NCBI GenBank assembly: GCA_016932315.1
Contig: JAFGDD010000014.1
Span: 1 to 64,000 of the forward strand
Length of the DNA stretch: 64,000 bases
Reading direction: 5' to 3'
From: Candidatus Woesearchaeota archaeon
GTDB taxonomy: Archaea > Nanobdellota > Nanobdellia > Woesearchaeales > SM23-78
Position 1 is the first letter of the stretch. Each line of letters starts with the position of its first letter. Under the pieces are notes generated by a model. The model had not been told where the DNA came from, searched no databases, and was given only the letters and a program-made list of their open reading frames with translations. The position numbers were made by a program, and so were the translations under genes. Below, piece by piece: positions 32,062-41,350 of the stretch.

Positions 32062-34841
32062 TGCCAAACCTTTGCTTTCACTATTGTTGGACCCCACAGG
32101 TACGGGACTGATGAAATCGTTGTTATCACAATCTCTATGTCTGTAGCATCAAGATTGACGAATATCTTGCCGTTGTCGTCAAAGTCAAGCGTCCTAAGCA
32201 GGTTAAACACTGCAACATCATAGGCATCAGTCTCATATTCGAGCGTATGGCTGGAATCAGTATAATTGCAGGCATCAGTTCCTGTATAATCTTCAGGGAT
32301 GGTTTTCACGCTGTAGCTGTCATCCTCGAACTGTATGGTCCAAATGCACCCGCCAGTAGATTCCACCACCCCTGAACGGGCAGTTGATGAAGGAACCAGC
32401 ACAGTGTAAATCATTGAGTTGTTGTTTGAGCATCCTGTCCTGTTAACAGGAGAGTCTCCTGTTTCAACTATGAGGGCATGCGTGCCATTGGACAAGAGAT
32501 TCACAGGTATCTGGATAGGATAAGGGTCTCCGAGGCGGGTGTAATCAGAGCTAAAAGATGATAGGTTGAATACGGTAGTGCCGTCGACAACAAGGGTGTC
32601 TGACCAATGATAGTCAGAATAGGAGACTATCTTGGCGTCCATCACCCTGATGCCGTCAGGAATTTCTATGTTTGGAGTGCAGCTGCCAAACTGCTCTGTC
32701 TGCAACACCAGGCTTATCTCATTAGGCTCAGGTGGAACAATGATAGGGTTATAAGTGAATTCTATATAGGAATCATTGTAAAGTATTGAAGGCGTTAAGT
32801 TTCCTTCGACAGTCACTATTTGTGCAGACTGTGTAGTTTCTGATACTATTTCATTTGAAACATTCCTGTAAAAATCACGGAGTATGGTGGCATTGCTACC
32901 TACAACAAAGCTCCCGTTGCCTGCTTCTGCTATGTGGCTGATAGTATAATTGGCATTAACGCAGGTCTCTAACGGACCAAAACCAATGCCATAGACTGTA
33001 ACATTCAAGTCATCATGCAATCTTTGCGCCGCATTAATTGCGCTGTTAATCGGGCCGTCGCAATCAGTTCCTGAGCAATCTGCTTCATCTCCTGTGCATC
33101 CTGTAACCTGCCACCAGTCAGGCCAGGCGCTATTGGTGCTTGTTCCTGTCTCGTTGCATCGCCAATCAAGTATGCCAGCCCAGTATCCACCACAACAATA
33201 GGTTGGTACTCCATCGGTCATCACAATAACTGATTTAGTCCTGTTCACACCGCTATAGGTATTAATTATTTCATAAGCCTGATTAATTGCACAGCAAAGG
33301 CATGTCCCTCCCTTTATCTCCTGCTGGCTCTTTGACTTGTACCTGTCATCAATCTCGTTCTCAATGTTGGTCTCTGTCAATAATGCAAGGTTAGAGCTGA
33401 AAAATGGATTAGCATCGTCTGAGAAATCAACCAACCAAAGCCTGTTAGTGTTGCCAGCCACTGAATCATTCATTATTATCGCGTTGACTTCTGAATCCAA
33501 GCAAGCTGCAACGCCGAGTCTTCTTGAATCAGGGTCGGTTATATCTTCCTCCTTGCAACCAGGAATAGCATTTCCAGGGTTACTCCAAGAATCCATCCTA
33601 TACTTCATGCTGCCTGATAAGTCTGTTATGAGCACAACATCAGCATTGGTTCCGAATACTTCTATGTAAGTCTCGTTGTAAGATGCGAACCTGAGCGGGA
33701 TGGTCTTATTGCTTAAATCATTATAATTAAGGTTTATTGGGAAATTGGTCAGCTCAGCATCTGCAAGGGTTACTGTCGTCTCCCCGCTTGATTGGTTCTG
33801 ATAAACAATTACATCACCCACTGACAGATAGGTTTTGGCTGCGCTGTTAAAGTGCAGATGCACAGTCATGTTAGTCAATGTCCCTGGTATGTAAAAAGAA
33901 TCATACAAGTTAGCCACGCCGATCACGCCCGGGAAATAATCTATTTTCTCCCCTATAGACAAGTCCTGTAGCTGCTCTTCAGTCTTGTAGTTTATTTTTA
34001 TGAAACCACCTGCAATGTAAGATTCATTGATCGCACCATGGAATATTATTTTGAAATCATTCCTTCCTGAAGTTACAAATGTCTTGCAGCTCGTTATGTT
34101 CCAGTAATCAGGGCTCATGTTGGTGCCTGATGGGATGAAATCGCCACAGTGATTCTCATTGATGTAGAGAGAGAAATCAGATCCTGCATCCATCTCCATG
34201 TCAATGAGATATATCTGATCGCTGGTCACATCATCAGGGATATCATCGACAAACGCTGACAAGTTGCCCTGGCCAATGAAGCCTCCGAAATATACCAGGC
34301 TGCTGGTTCTCTTGTCGTCTATTCTTCTAAGGTAAGCTAACGAGCTGAAGCCCTGCAAAGGAGAGCCGTTCACAATGCCTGTTATCATCCTCTGCCCTAC
34401 GACAAGGTTGGAAATATTTAGCTGTGACTGGTTGAAGAGCACGTGCTCTGCAGCTGATACATTGCCCTGCATTGATAGGTTAAAGCTCATGCCTTGCGGC
34501 AGTATGTCATCGAGCGTGAAGCTTGAAAGGATTCTGGCCTTGTCAACTTCTCCTGCTGCCCAATAAGTGCCTATCTGCTCGAGAACGCTGAGGTTCATGT
34601 TGGTGTATGAGCTTGACAAGTTGGTTGACACAAATGAGCTGTCTATCTCGCTCATGTTAAGCTCTGAAAGCGATGAGAGCAGGTCCATGGTTATAAACTC
34701 GATGTTCTCCTTTGGATGCTCTGAAATCAAGTGATGGGAGATAATCAGCAGCCCACCTATAAGGAGCATGGCTGCAAGTACAGCGTCGAAAGTGAACATG
34801 AAGCCTTTCCTATTCCTAATAATGAGCCTTCCTAATCCCAT
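32058..34841 (-). CDS. Large VWA-domain surface protein of the pilus locus
   Basis: 927 residues. There is a pilin-like N-terminal membrane helix (about 15-40, after RNRKGFMFTFDAVLAAML), a beta-rich region, and then a von Willebrand A domain from about residue 400 with a MIDAS motif DLSGSM and a later MTDGVP strand. Long inserts in the VWA domain carry many Cys (such as CLCC, YCCGG), implying disulphides. The C-terminal third is beta-rich. VWA domains bind ligands or partners, so a pilus-tip adhesin is a fair inference. It overlaps the neighbouring genes on both sides. Confidence 0.82.
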   Translation of the reverse strand: MGLGRLIIRNRKGFMFTFDAVLAAMLLIGGLLIISHHLISEHPKENIEFITMDLLSSLSELNMSEIDSSFVSTNLSSSYTNMNLSVLEQIGTYWAAGEVDKARILSSFTLDDILPQGMSFNLSMQGNVSAAEHVLFNQSQLNISNLVVGQRMITGIVNGSPLQGFSSLAYLRRIDDKRTSSLVYFGGFIGQGNLSAFVDDIPDDVTSDQIYLIDMEMDAGSDFSLYINENHCGDFIPSGTNMSPDYWNITSCKTFVTSGRNDFKIIFHGAINESYIAGGFIKINYKTEEQLQDLSIGEKIDYFPGVIGVANLYDSFYIPGTLTNMTVHLHFNSAAKTYLSVGDVIVYQNQSSGETTVTLADAELTNFPINLNYNDLSNKTIPLRFASYNETYIEVFGTNADVVLITDLSGSMKYRMDSWSNPGNAIPGCKEEDITDPDSRRLGVAACLDSEVNAIIMNDSVAGNTNRLWLVDFSDDANPFFSSNLALLTETNIENEIDDRYKSKSQQEIKGGTCLCCAINQAYEIINTYSGVNRTKSVIVMTDGVPTYCCGGYWAGILDWRCNETGTSTNSAWPDWWQVTGCTGDEADCSGTDCDGPINSAINAAQRLHDDLNVTVYGIGFGPLETCVNANYTISHIAEAGNGSFVVGSNATILRDFYRNVSNEIVSETTQSAQIVTVEGNLTPSILYNDSYIEFTYNPIIVPPEPNEISLVLQTEQFGSCTPNIEIPDGIRVMDAKIVSYSDYHWSDTLVVDGTTVFNLSSFSSDYTRLGDPYPIQIPVNLLSNGTHALIVETGDSPVNRTGCSNNNSMIYTVLVPSSTARSGVVESTGGCIWTIQFEDDSYSVKTIPEDYTGTDACNYTDSSHTLEYETDAYDVAVFNLLRTLDFDDNGKIFVNLDATDIEIVITTISSVPYLWGPTIVKAKVWQ

Positions 34842-35413
34842 ACATAAACCACCATTCTGACAATGTCTGAATTATAAACTGACAATCTTGTGAGTTTTAT
34901 CATGTTATCATATGATATTGAGGCAAATATAGGGTTAGTGCAGTTGGTTATGCCTGGCGCCGGCGTAGTATAGTTAATGACAATCGATGGATAGCCTATT
35001 TTGCAAAGCTCATCATTGAATTCTACCATATCATTGTACCTGTTCTGGAATATCACAAGAAAATCATGCTTGGCCTGAAGCTTGGATTTTAATGCAGTGT
35101 AGTTAAGGTAGCTGTTGTTCATGGCATGGAGAACTTTTGCCTGGTCAAGGCGATTGCCAGTGAGAAGCCCAGGCCTTATGGCGCTCTCATTAGTCCAATT
35201 AACAGGGTAGCCTTCTGAAAGAAATGTCTCGCTTATCTTCACAGCATCATCCTTCAGCTCTTCAAAAGCAGTGTTTGTATTGAAGCTGTTTATCAGGATC
35301 TTTACAGATATAAGCGCAGCTATGATGAACAAAAGCATTGCGATTGTGTAGTCCGATATCCACACCTGCGATTTTTTATTCGATGTTTTTTTATAAGTTG
35401 TTTTGCGCGCCAT
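34832..35413 (-). CDS. Membrane-anchored pilus accessory protein
   Basis: 193 residues: a basic N-terminus (ARKTTYKKTSNKKSQVW), one hydrophobic helix (about 22-42) and an exported domain with several Asn-X-Thr/Ser sites and two or three Cys. It resembles a minor pilin without a clear class III cleavage site. Its end overlaps the VWA gene by 10 nt, so it belongs to the same operon. Confidence 0.7.
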   Translation of the reverse strand: MARKTTYKKTSNKKSQVWISDYTIAMLLFIIAALISVKILINSFNTNTAFEELKDDAVKISETFLSEGYPVNWTNESAIRPGLLTGNRLDQAKVLHAMNNSYLNYTALKSKLQAKHDFLVIFQNRYNDMVEFNDELCKIGYPSIVINYTTPAPGITNCTNPIFASISYDNMIKLTRLSVYNSDIVRMVVYVWD

Positions 35414-35471
35414 TATTTTTCAGTTCAATTAGTTATTTATGTTAGCTTGTTATATCATGTCCTTTATTCAT

Positions 35472-35924
35472 TTATGAATTCGTGATTATCACGCTGTTTT
35501 CATTAGGCTTTGATATCTTGTTATTACCTTTCTGAAATGCGCCGCTGGTTATGTTAGGCATAGCGAAAAGATGCTCTGCGCCCCTGTAAGTAATAACAAT
35601 ATCATATGCAGTGCAGGTTATGGAATATTCCGAATCCCCTGCCTTCTCAGGTATCAATATCGTTCTTTCATAGCCAGGCTCAACTTCTGCTGCAAGTATT
35701 AATTCGCTCTGCAAGGCATAGCCCAAGTCCTGCAGCCTGTTGATGTTCTTCTCTTCAGAATAATCATGCGTAAGGACTAATACTACCCCCATGAACATGA
35801 CCATCACTACCATGGCTAATGACACCATCAGCATGAACTCAATAGCCACCTGGGCTTTTCTCTCATTAATGATGCTTACCCACCCCCTAAAAAATTTGAT
35901 TAAAAATTTAATAATCATAAGCAT
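35472..35924 (-). CDS. Class III signal peptide protein (minor pilin)
   Basis: The core is a prepilin signal ERKAQVAIEFMLMVSLAMVV followed by a hydrophobic helix and an exported domain of about 100 residues. The frame opens with Met at 35924, which would put an unusual 20-residue hydrophobic stretch before the signal. A shorter form with a non-ATG start after the GGGGTGGG site is likely but cannot be fixed. It belongs to the pilus operon. Confidence 0.7.
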   Translation of the reverse strand: MLMIIKFLIKFFRGWVSIINERKAQVAIEFMLMVSLAMVVMVMFMGVVLVLTHDYSEEKNINRLQDLGYALQSELILAAEVEPGYERTILIPEKAGDSEYSITCTAYDIVITYRGAEHLFAMPNITSGAFQKGNNKISKPNENSVIITNS

Positions 35925-35945
35925 AATCGCTCAAATTTATTATCA

Positions 35946-36395
35946 TTACTCACTAATCTTTACCTCACTGGATTCAAATGTTTCAACTGATTCAATAGAA
36001 ATGCGATGAATGCCCTCATTATAAAGCAGAGCGCTGTCGTCTGTTATGTTGGCAGCCAGCCACTTGACCAGCTCATAATCCCCGCTCGAAGATTCCACAG
36101 TGAATACTATCGCATTATCCTGAAAAGAAATCCCCTTTACATTGTCAGGCATGTAGACAATTATGGTTTTCTTGCTCGGAGTGCCCAGGTAATAAACTTC
36201 GTCGCCAGCATCCCTTATCTCGCTGGCAATCTTGTCAACCTGGCTGGCAGTGACTTCTGTGTTGATGTTGTCAGTTTGCTGGTAGAACAGGATAATCAAA
36301 GGAATTGTTAGCAAGAAGGCGAAGCCTACCACCATCAAGAACTCCAAGCTGACCTGCGCCCTAGCCTGCTGATTGATAATACCTCTTTTTTTCAT
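35946..36395 (-). CDS. Class III signal peptide protein (minor pilin)
   Basis: 149 residues beginning with a basic stretch and the motif RAQVSLEFLMVVGFAFLL, the class III signal. Then comes one membrane helix and an exported domain of about 110 residues without Cys. It is the first gene of the minus-strand operon running to 31057; a TATA-like TTTATAAA precedes it at about 36420. Confidence 0.78.
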   Translation of the reverse strand: MKKRGIINQQARAQVSLEFLMVVGFAFLLTIPLIILFYQQTDNINTEVTASQVDKIASEIRDAGDEVYYLGTPSKKTIIVYMPDNVKGISFQDNAIVFTVESSSGDYELVKWLAANITDDSALLYNEGIHRISIESVETFESSEVKISE

Positions 36396-36420
36396 CTGTT
36401 AATAAAGATTGTAAAAGGAA

Positions 36421-36429
36421 GTTTATAAA
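36421..36429 (+). promoter_or_regulatory. TATA box for the small gene at 36456
   Basis: GTTTATAAA is centred about 30 nt before the ATG at 36456. Because of its symmetry it may also serve the divergent pilin gene at 36395. Confidence 0.45.
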
Positions 36430-36455
36430 GTTAATTGAAGATTAACAACGCTAAT

Positions 36456-36587
36456 ATGCAGAAGAGAGGAATCCAATACTATGCTGTAATTGATGTGCGG
36501 CCTGCTACAAGCTATGACACTAGTGAAAAATCATTGATAGAAATGATTAAATCTGATGCAATGCTGAGAAAACTAATTTGGCAATAA
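36456..36587 (+). CDS. Small hypothetical protein, 43 residues
   Basis: ATG at 36456 to TAA at 36585-36587. The peptide starts MQKRGIQYYAVIDVRP and ends in LRKLIWQ. A TATA box at leaderless distance supports expression, and the next same-strand gene starts 33 nt later behind a GGAGGGAA site. The function is unknown. Confidence 0.45.
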   Translation: MQKRGIQYYAVIDVRPATSYDTSEKSLIEMIKSDAMLRKLIWQ

Positions 36588-36620
36588 CCAATAAATTGAA
36601 TAAGGAGGGAATTATTTTCG

Positions 36621-37193
36621 ATGGCAACACCAACAAGCGAATGGGAAACAATCAAAAGACCAGGGTGGTTCGGCGAGGGCAGGGATAATATTCTCTCCGG
36701 GTATGATAGGCAATATGGGCCAAGCAATTGGAGGATTAGGCACATTCTCGGCCCTCGAATTCTGGACTTTAATGAATCTGTTCAGCTTTATGAATTATCA
36801 TATGAGCTAGACTTTAATCATCCTGATAGGAGATACATCTGGAATAACCTCATCACGAGGGCAAAAGATGTTTGGACTGAACAGTTAACTGATATAAATT
36901 CAGGCATGGATTATTCAATCCAAAAAGCTCCAGCAGCACATTACGAGGATATTGCAATCAGGCGGATTATGGATAAATACGGTAAGAAATTTAAAGGGGA
37001 AGAATTAATCAGGGTCAGGGCGGATAGTGAAGACTTGGTAGGAAAGGTTCTTAGTTCAATACACATTCCATTCATCTATCCTGATTATATCGAGAGCCCT
37101 CCTGATGACAAAATATACTGGTGGAACAGGCACAAGGGATCTCTGGAATGCTTCTGGCATTTTAATAAAGTCCTTCAGGTAAAAAAAGAATAA
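36621..37193 (+). CDS. Hypothetical protein
   Basis: 190 residues, rich in Trp, Tyr, Arg and Asp (WETIKRPGWFGEGRDN at the start, YWWNRHKGSLECFWHF near the end). It has no signal peptide, membrane helix or recognised domain. A strong AAGGAGGGAATT ribosome site precedes the ATG. It probably forms an operon with the 43-residue gene upstream. Confidence 0.6.
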   Translation: MATPTSEWETIKRPGWFGEGRDNILSGYDRQYGPSNWRIRHILGPRILDFNESVQLYELSYELDFNHPDRRYIWNNLITRAKDVWTEQLTDINSGMDYSIQKAPAAHYEDIAIRRIMDKYGKKFKGEELIRVRADSEDLVGKVLSSIHIPFIYPDYIESPPDDKIYWWNRHKGSLECFWHFNKVLQVKKE

Positions 37194-37215
37194 TAAATTA
37201 GAAAAGAATAATAAA

Positions 37216-37992
37216 TCACCCTATATAGCTCGTGTCCTGGTGGCTCGCAGACGATAGTTTTTCTTCTTCGAGCAGTTCCTGCTGCTTGGCTATTGGCTTG
37301 ATGTCTTTCTCCAGCTTGGTTATGTCCTTCTCTACTTTGCTCATGTCCAGGCCAAGCTTGTATTTCTGCTCCAGAAGCTTCATTATTTCCTTGGCTTCTC
37401 TTAATCCTAAGTGCATTGGATGGGCAAATGTCTCTGACAACAAGCATGCTGCCCTTATTTTTTCTTCCTTGCTTAATCCTAGAAGAAGCCCTGATATTCC
37501 CATTATTGGCCCTACTATGCCGTGCAGCTTGTTATTTACGCCTAGCTTCACGAATTCATCGATAAATTTCTTGTCATTGCCTGTGCAAAACAGGCGCGGC
37601 TTTTCAGGCGGTGCTTGTAATCCTATGCCTCCGAGGGTTACTATTTCCTTGCATTTATACTTAACAGCAACGTCTATTACTGCGTGGGCAAAGGAGTATG
37701 AGTCTTCTTCCCTCATTGGCTGAACGTCGCCGACTAGGAATAAGAAGTCTTGCTTGCCTTTCTTCTTGTGCTTGAACTCTATCCTTGGAAGCTCTACCAT
37801 GTTGTCTTCCTGAACAAACACAGAATTGGGGAGGCAGTCTGAGAATAGTTTTATTATAGGCTCTGCTTTGAGCTGATCAACCATGATGTCTGCTGCTATC
37901 TTGCCGACGTTGCCAATCCCTGGCATTCCTACGATTAGCACTGGCTTGTTAATCTTCACTTTCTTGATAATAGTTGTTTTCCACTCTGGCAT
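37216..37992 (-). CDS. PAC2-family protein (proteasome assembly chaperone-like)
   Basis: 258 residues with a PAC2 domain (residues about 15-215): VLIVGMPGIGNVGKIAAD at the start, a GDVQPMREEDSYSFA middle and GPIMGISGLLLGLS later. The C-terminal 40 residues are a Lys/Glu helix. Archaeal members are related to the PAC2 proteasome chaperone, but their role is unproved. It precedes nop10 and the eIF2 alpha gene on the same strand. Confidence 0.87.
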   Translation of the reverse strand: MPEWKTTIIKKVKINKPVLIVGMPGIGNVGKIAADIMVDQLKAEPIIKLFSDCLPNSVFVQEDNMVELPRIEFKHKKKGKQDFLFLVGDVQPMREEDSYSFAHAVIDVAVKYKCKEIVTLGGIGLQAPPEKPRLFCTGNDKKFIDEFVKLGVNNKLHGIVGPIMGISGLLLGLSKEEKIRAACLLSETFAHPMHLGLREAKEIMKLLEQKYKLGLDMSKVEKDITKLEKDIKPIAKQQELLEEEKLSSASHQDTSYIG

Positions 37993-38060
37993 ATTACTTC
38001 TCTCATAATATTTCTTTGAATTATAAAATTAAAACTTAAAATTATTTTTAGGCGCCTCAA

Positions 38061-38079
38061 CAAAAACCAATGATTTTTG
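38061..38079. repeat. CAAAAA/TTTTTG hairpin
   Basis: CAAAAA (38061-38066) pairs with TTTTTG (38074-38079) around a 7-nt loop, inside a GC-rich spacer 37993-38125 between nop10 and the PAC2 gene. It belongs to the same hairpin type as those in elements E1, E2 and the tRNA-Arg intron. Confidence 0.5.
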
Positions 38080-38125
38080 AGCTGTCAGCAGAGCCGACAA
38101 CGCCGGCGGGGCTTTCAACGGGGAT

Positions 38126-38290
38126 TCATTTTTCTTCTTTATGCTCTTCCTTGTACTGCCGCCTATAATCTCCGTACTTATCTTCTGGGCTGTACTTGGG
38201 AGGCTTAGGCTTTGACCTTGTTCCTCCGCAGCTGCACTTGTCTTTTAATCCATAGCTTCCGCATTCGCGGCATTTAAGTATGTGAAGCAT
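38126..38290 (-). CDS. nop10: Ribosome biogenesis protein Nop10
   Basis: 54 residues: MLHILKCRECGSYGLKDKCSCGG, containing the zinc-binding Cys pairs, followed by a Pro/Lys segment PKPPKYSPEDKYGDYRRQ. It is part of the H/ACA RNP that makes pseudouridine in rRNA. The start at 38290 is chosen because Nop10 begins here; it lies 4 nt after the eIF2 alpha stop, so the two are cotranscribed. Confidence 0.93.
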   Translation of the reverse strand: MLHILKCRECGSYGLKDKCSCGGTRSKPKPPKYSPEDKYGDYRRQYKEEHKEEK

Positions 38291-38294
38291 GATA

Positions 38295-39077
38295 TTATTC
38301 TCCTTGCCTCTCAAAGGTTATTGCGCCTTTTTTTCCACCTACAATTTCAGTCATCTTATCCTGAGTTTTCTTGAGCAGGTTTTCTGCGAGCTTGTAATCC
38401 TTGGCAGTTATGAGCATCCTATAAGTGCCTCCTCCAAGGTAGTTGATGCTTGTGTCAGGAGCAATCTTTTTTGCTTCTTCAAAAGCCTTTTTTATTAGTT
38501 CCAAGCCTGTTTCCTCATAAGTCTGGATGGATATCTTGATAATAATCTCGACTTTTTTTGGTTTAACCTTTTCCCGGATTAATTCTTCAAGTTTTGCAGC
38601 AAGTTCTTTCTCAACGCCAAGTTTTTCGAGTGAGATATTCTTTTCAACCACGTCTTCAAAAGCTAGGTAGAGCCAGAGATAGTGCTTCATTAATGGCTGG
38701 GCTATTTCCTTGTAGAGCTGCTCCACAGGCTTCTTCAGCCTTTCAGAAAGCCCTATAATTATCTTCTCTGCCTTCTGCTCCTGCTTTATAGCATCTGTCT
38801 TGCTGCGCCTCTGAGACTCATTAACTCTTCTCAATGAGAGGTCTATGTGCCCTCTTTCAGGATCAACCCTTATAACCTTGCAGACTATCTTCTTATCCTC
38901 GATGACAAAGTCTCTTATGTTTCTTATCCTGCCAGCGCTTACTTCAGAAATTGGGATTAAGCCTTGCTTGTTCTCATACTCGTCGAGCAGGACTGTAACT
39001 GCGTGGTATTGTATCTTGGTGACTGTGCAGAACACCAGTTCTTCTTCCTGTGGGAATCCTTCACGCCTTAACAGCAT
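38295..39077 (-). CDS. eif2a: Translation initiation factor 2, alpha subunit
   Basis: 260 residues: an N-terminal S1/OB domain (about 10-85, QGLIPISEVSAGRIRNI and RGHIDLSLRRV), a helical domain (about 90-170) and a C-terminal alpha/beta domain (about 175-260). It forms aIF2 with beta and gamma and recruits initiator tRNA. It lies upstream of nop10 and downstream of S27e, the conserved archaeal order S27e-eIF2a-nop10. Confidence 0.95.
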   Translation of the reverse strand: MLLRREGFPQEEELVFCTVTKIQYHAVTVLLDEYENKQGLIPISEVSAGRIRNIRDFVIEDKKIVCKVIRVDPERGHIDLSLRRVNESQRRSKTDAIKQEQKAEKIIIGLSERLKKPVEQLYKEIAQPLMKHYLWLYLAFEDVVEKNISLEKLGVEKELAAKLEELIREKVKPKKVEIIIKISIQTYEETGLELIKKAFEEAKKIAPDTSINYLGGGTYRMLITAKDYKLAENLLKKTQDKMTEIVGGKKGAITFERQGE

Positions 39078-39119
39078 TTTTTTGCTCCGCTTTCAATCAA
39101 AAGTCTTTTCTTTCAAAGC

Positions 39120-39302
39120 TTACTCTAACACCTCAAGCACCCTGGCCTTGACCCTTGTCTTTCCGCCAGTGGGGCCTGCGAGTTCCTTGCCGCAAACCAG
39201 GCACCTGACTGTTGATGCTGACTTGCCGAACACTATCTGTTCATTCTTGCACTTCGGGCATCTTAGCTTGATAAACTTGCTCTTAGGTTCTTTAGCATCC
39301 AT
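39120..39302 (-). CDS. rps27e: 30S ribosomal protein S27e
   Basis: 60 residues with the C4 zinc finger: CPKC and, about 19 residues later, CLVC, plus the GGKTRVKARVLEVL tail. The ATG at 39302 is chosen because it follows a GAGGAGG site that lies within the longer reading. It is first in the S27e-eIF2 alpha-Nop10 operon. Confidence 0.94.
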   Translation of the reverse strand: MDAKEPKSKFIKLRCPKCKNEQIVFGKSASTVRCLVCGKELAGPTGGKTRVKARVLEVLE

Positions 39303-39405
39303 ACTACCTTCCTCCTCTTTCATACAATATTATGAGTTAGATGAAAAGAATAAGCAGGGATTTATAAAGGTTTGTCTCAGTAATCTCAGAAAATCTCAGA
39401 AAAAA

Positions 39406-40827
39406 TTAATAGTCTTCGTAGCCTGTTATTTTCTTTATTCCTTTGTTAACTCCTAATCCTATTAAACCTCCTCCTAAGGCTCCTAAGAGGCCGAATAGAA
39501 TGACTGAGGCTTCGCTGTAATCGTGCAAGTCAAATCCTTTTTTTGTGTTCTTGTTGTAAATATCAAATGTTAGTTTGGTTATCTCCCGGTAAAGTTTTTT
39601 GCTGTTGCCTTTCTTGCCGTTCATCTCGATGTCGATTAGCTCTAGTATCATCTTGTCAAGAACAGGAATGTTCTGCTTTGTATAAGCGATGCTGCTTATT
39701 ATTTCCTCAATAAGCTTGTACGCCCCTTGGCCTGCTAACAGGTTGGCTTTTGCCACTCGATACTCATATGGGCCAGCATCACTGCTCGAATTGGTTTCAT
39801 AAGAGTAACGTGGTCGAGCTGTTTCTTTTGCCTCTCGCCATCTGTCTGCTCCTGACTTTAGTTGATTCAGGTATGATTTTATGTCTGGTAGGTTAGCTTT
39901 TATAGTAGAACCATCGTACCATGTATTAGCTATTGCAAAGAATTCTGCTTCTGTTGCAGGAACATCTTTCTGGTTCATCCTGCTTTTCTGAGCCGCCATT
40001 TTCCCTCCAGAATTAATTTTTGATGTTGTGAGTATTTTTTCCTTGATATCCAGAGAAGGGAATCTAATGAGCAGTCTATCAAGGTCTTGAGACGCCCAGT
40101 CACCCATGCTTTTGTTAAAAACATATGTGTGGTCTGTGTGATCATAAACTGGTCTTGTACTTACAACTGGTGTTGTTGTTGAGTTCCCCTCTGAATCTGT
40201 TGTGGTTTGAAAATCGATATATATTTCTGTCCTGTATTTATTGTCATGGTCTTCATCCCAGGTATCAGCAAATTTATTGTTAACTGTATGAATATAACCC
40301 ATGAATTCAGAGAAATCATCAAGTTGTTTTAATGCTGCGTCTGCCTGCTGCGGTATTGCGGGCAATAGATTTCTGAGCTCGTAATGGTGGCGTTGGAGCG
40401 CGGCAAACTTTGGGTCTCTCCTAATTTGCAGTTCCTGCGCAAACATCTTTACTTCCTTAATCCTTTTCTTCGCGTCTGTTTCTTTTGCTTCTGTCAGGGC
40501 TTTTTGATAAGCTTCTGAATTGGCTGTGATACGGCATTCAAGTATTTTCATAAGGCAGTCACTAGTGCTTGTCAGGTAGCGCATTATTGGCCCTAGTGCT
40601 ATCCCTGCCTTTTCAGCATCCCTTTCAATCTGCGTTATTTCCGAGAATCCGAGTGGTTGCAGGTTGCTTTTCTTTTTCTCGCTGTCATGCACTGCAGAGC
40701 CGATCCATAATCCTCCAACTAATGCTCCTGTTATGAGCGCTGTAGCTGTGCCTCTAAGGACTGCCTTTAGTCCTTCTGAGAACATGATGCTTGTTCTAGG
40801 AGCCTCTTGTTTGAAATCATAATCCAT
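39406..40827 (-). CDS. Hypothetical membrane protein
   Basis: 473 residues. A hydrophobic glycine-rich helix near residues 25-45 and another near 445-465 bracket a soluble, mostly helical middle of about 390 residues. No recognised domain is present. The middle contains an acidic/polar stretch near 215-240 and one Cys pair. It may be anchored at both ends with the middle outside or inside the cell. It is transcribed alone, with a long AT-rich leader region upstream. Confidence 0.6.
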   Translation of the reverse strand: MDYDFKQEAPRTSIMFSEGLKAVLRGTATALITGALVGGLWIGSAVHDSEKKKSNLQPLGFSEITQIERDAEKAGIALGPIMRYLTSTSDCLMKILECRITANSEAYQKALTEAKETDAKKRIKEVKMFAQELQIRRDPKFAALQRHHYELRNLLPAIPQQADAALKQLDDFSEFMGYIHTVNNKFADTWDEDHDNKYRTEIYIDFQTTTDSEGNSTTTPVVSTRPVYDHTDHTYVFNKSMGDWASQDLDRLLIRFPSLDIKEKILTTSKINSGGKMAAQKSRMNQKDVPATEAEFFAIANTWYDGSTIKANLPDIKSYLNQLKSGADRWREAKETARPRYSYETNSSSDAGPYEYRVAKANLLAGQGAYKLIEEIISSIAYTKQNIPVLDKMILELIDIEMNGKKGNSKKLYREITKLTFDIYNKNTKKGFDLHDYSEASVILFGLLGALGGGLIGLGVNKGIKKITGYEDY

Positions 40828-40987
40828 GAATAGAAGGATACATTGTTAATTTTTAAATCTTTTGATATAGTAACCTCTTTAAAGTAGTTATTTTTAATTA
40901 AGAGAGTATTTGAGTCTCTCGATAAAAAAAATTCCTGCTTATAAAAAACACGAGAAACAATAAAGAAAAAAAGTTACTGACTTGTAT

Positions 40988-41299
40988 TTACACCAGCTCT
41001 ACCTTTTTAGCCCTGAAACCTTTACCTTGGGTGTGGGTCTTGTTGCACTCCTTGCAGGTAAACCTGAAGTCTGTTTTCTTGCTAAGCTTCTTACCGCTCA
41101 TCTTAGGCTTGGGAGGCTTGGAATATCTTCCAAGGTTACCATGACCCCTCCTGAGCCCTCTCGCCCGGACCCTCGCAGTTGAGCCCCTGGACATTGGCCT
41201 GGCAGCATTCCTTCCTCTCTTCTTTGCCAAGCTCACCTTTTGCTCAGTGTGCTTCCTGCAAAAAGGGCAGTATCTCCGCATAGTCTTCCTTATCTTCAT
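40988..41299 (-). CDS. rpl44e: 50S ribosomal protein L44e
   Basis: 103 residues with N-terminal CPFCRKHTEQKV and C-terminal CKECNKTHTQGKGFRAK zinc-binding Cys pairs and a very basic middle. The length fits L44e (eL42). The structured element E3 lies upstream, between this gene and the GINS gene, and could be in its leader. Confidence 0.95.
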   Translation of the reverse strand: MKIRKTMRRYCPFCRKHTEQKVSLAKKRGRNAARPMSRGSTARVRARGLRRGHGNLGRYSKPPKPKMSGKKLSKKTDFRFTCKECNKTHTQGKGFRAKKVELV

Positions 41300-41350
41300 C
41301 TTATCGTCGTTGGAGAAGCCCAGGGTTTAAAAAGGTTGTTGTTTTTTATT

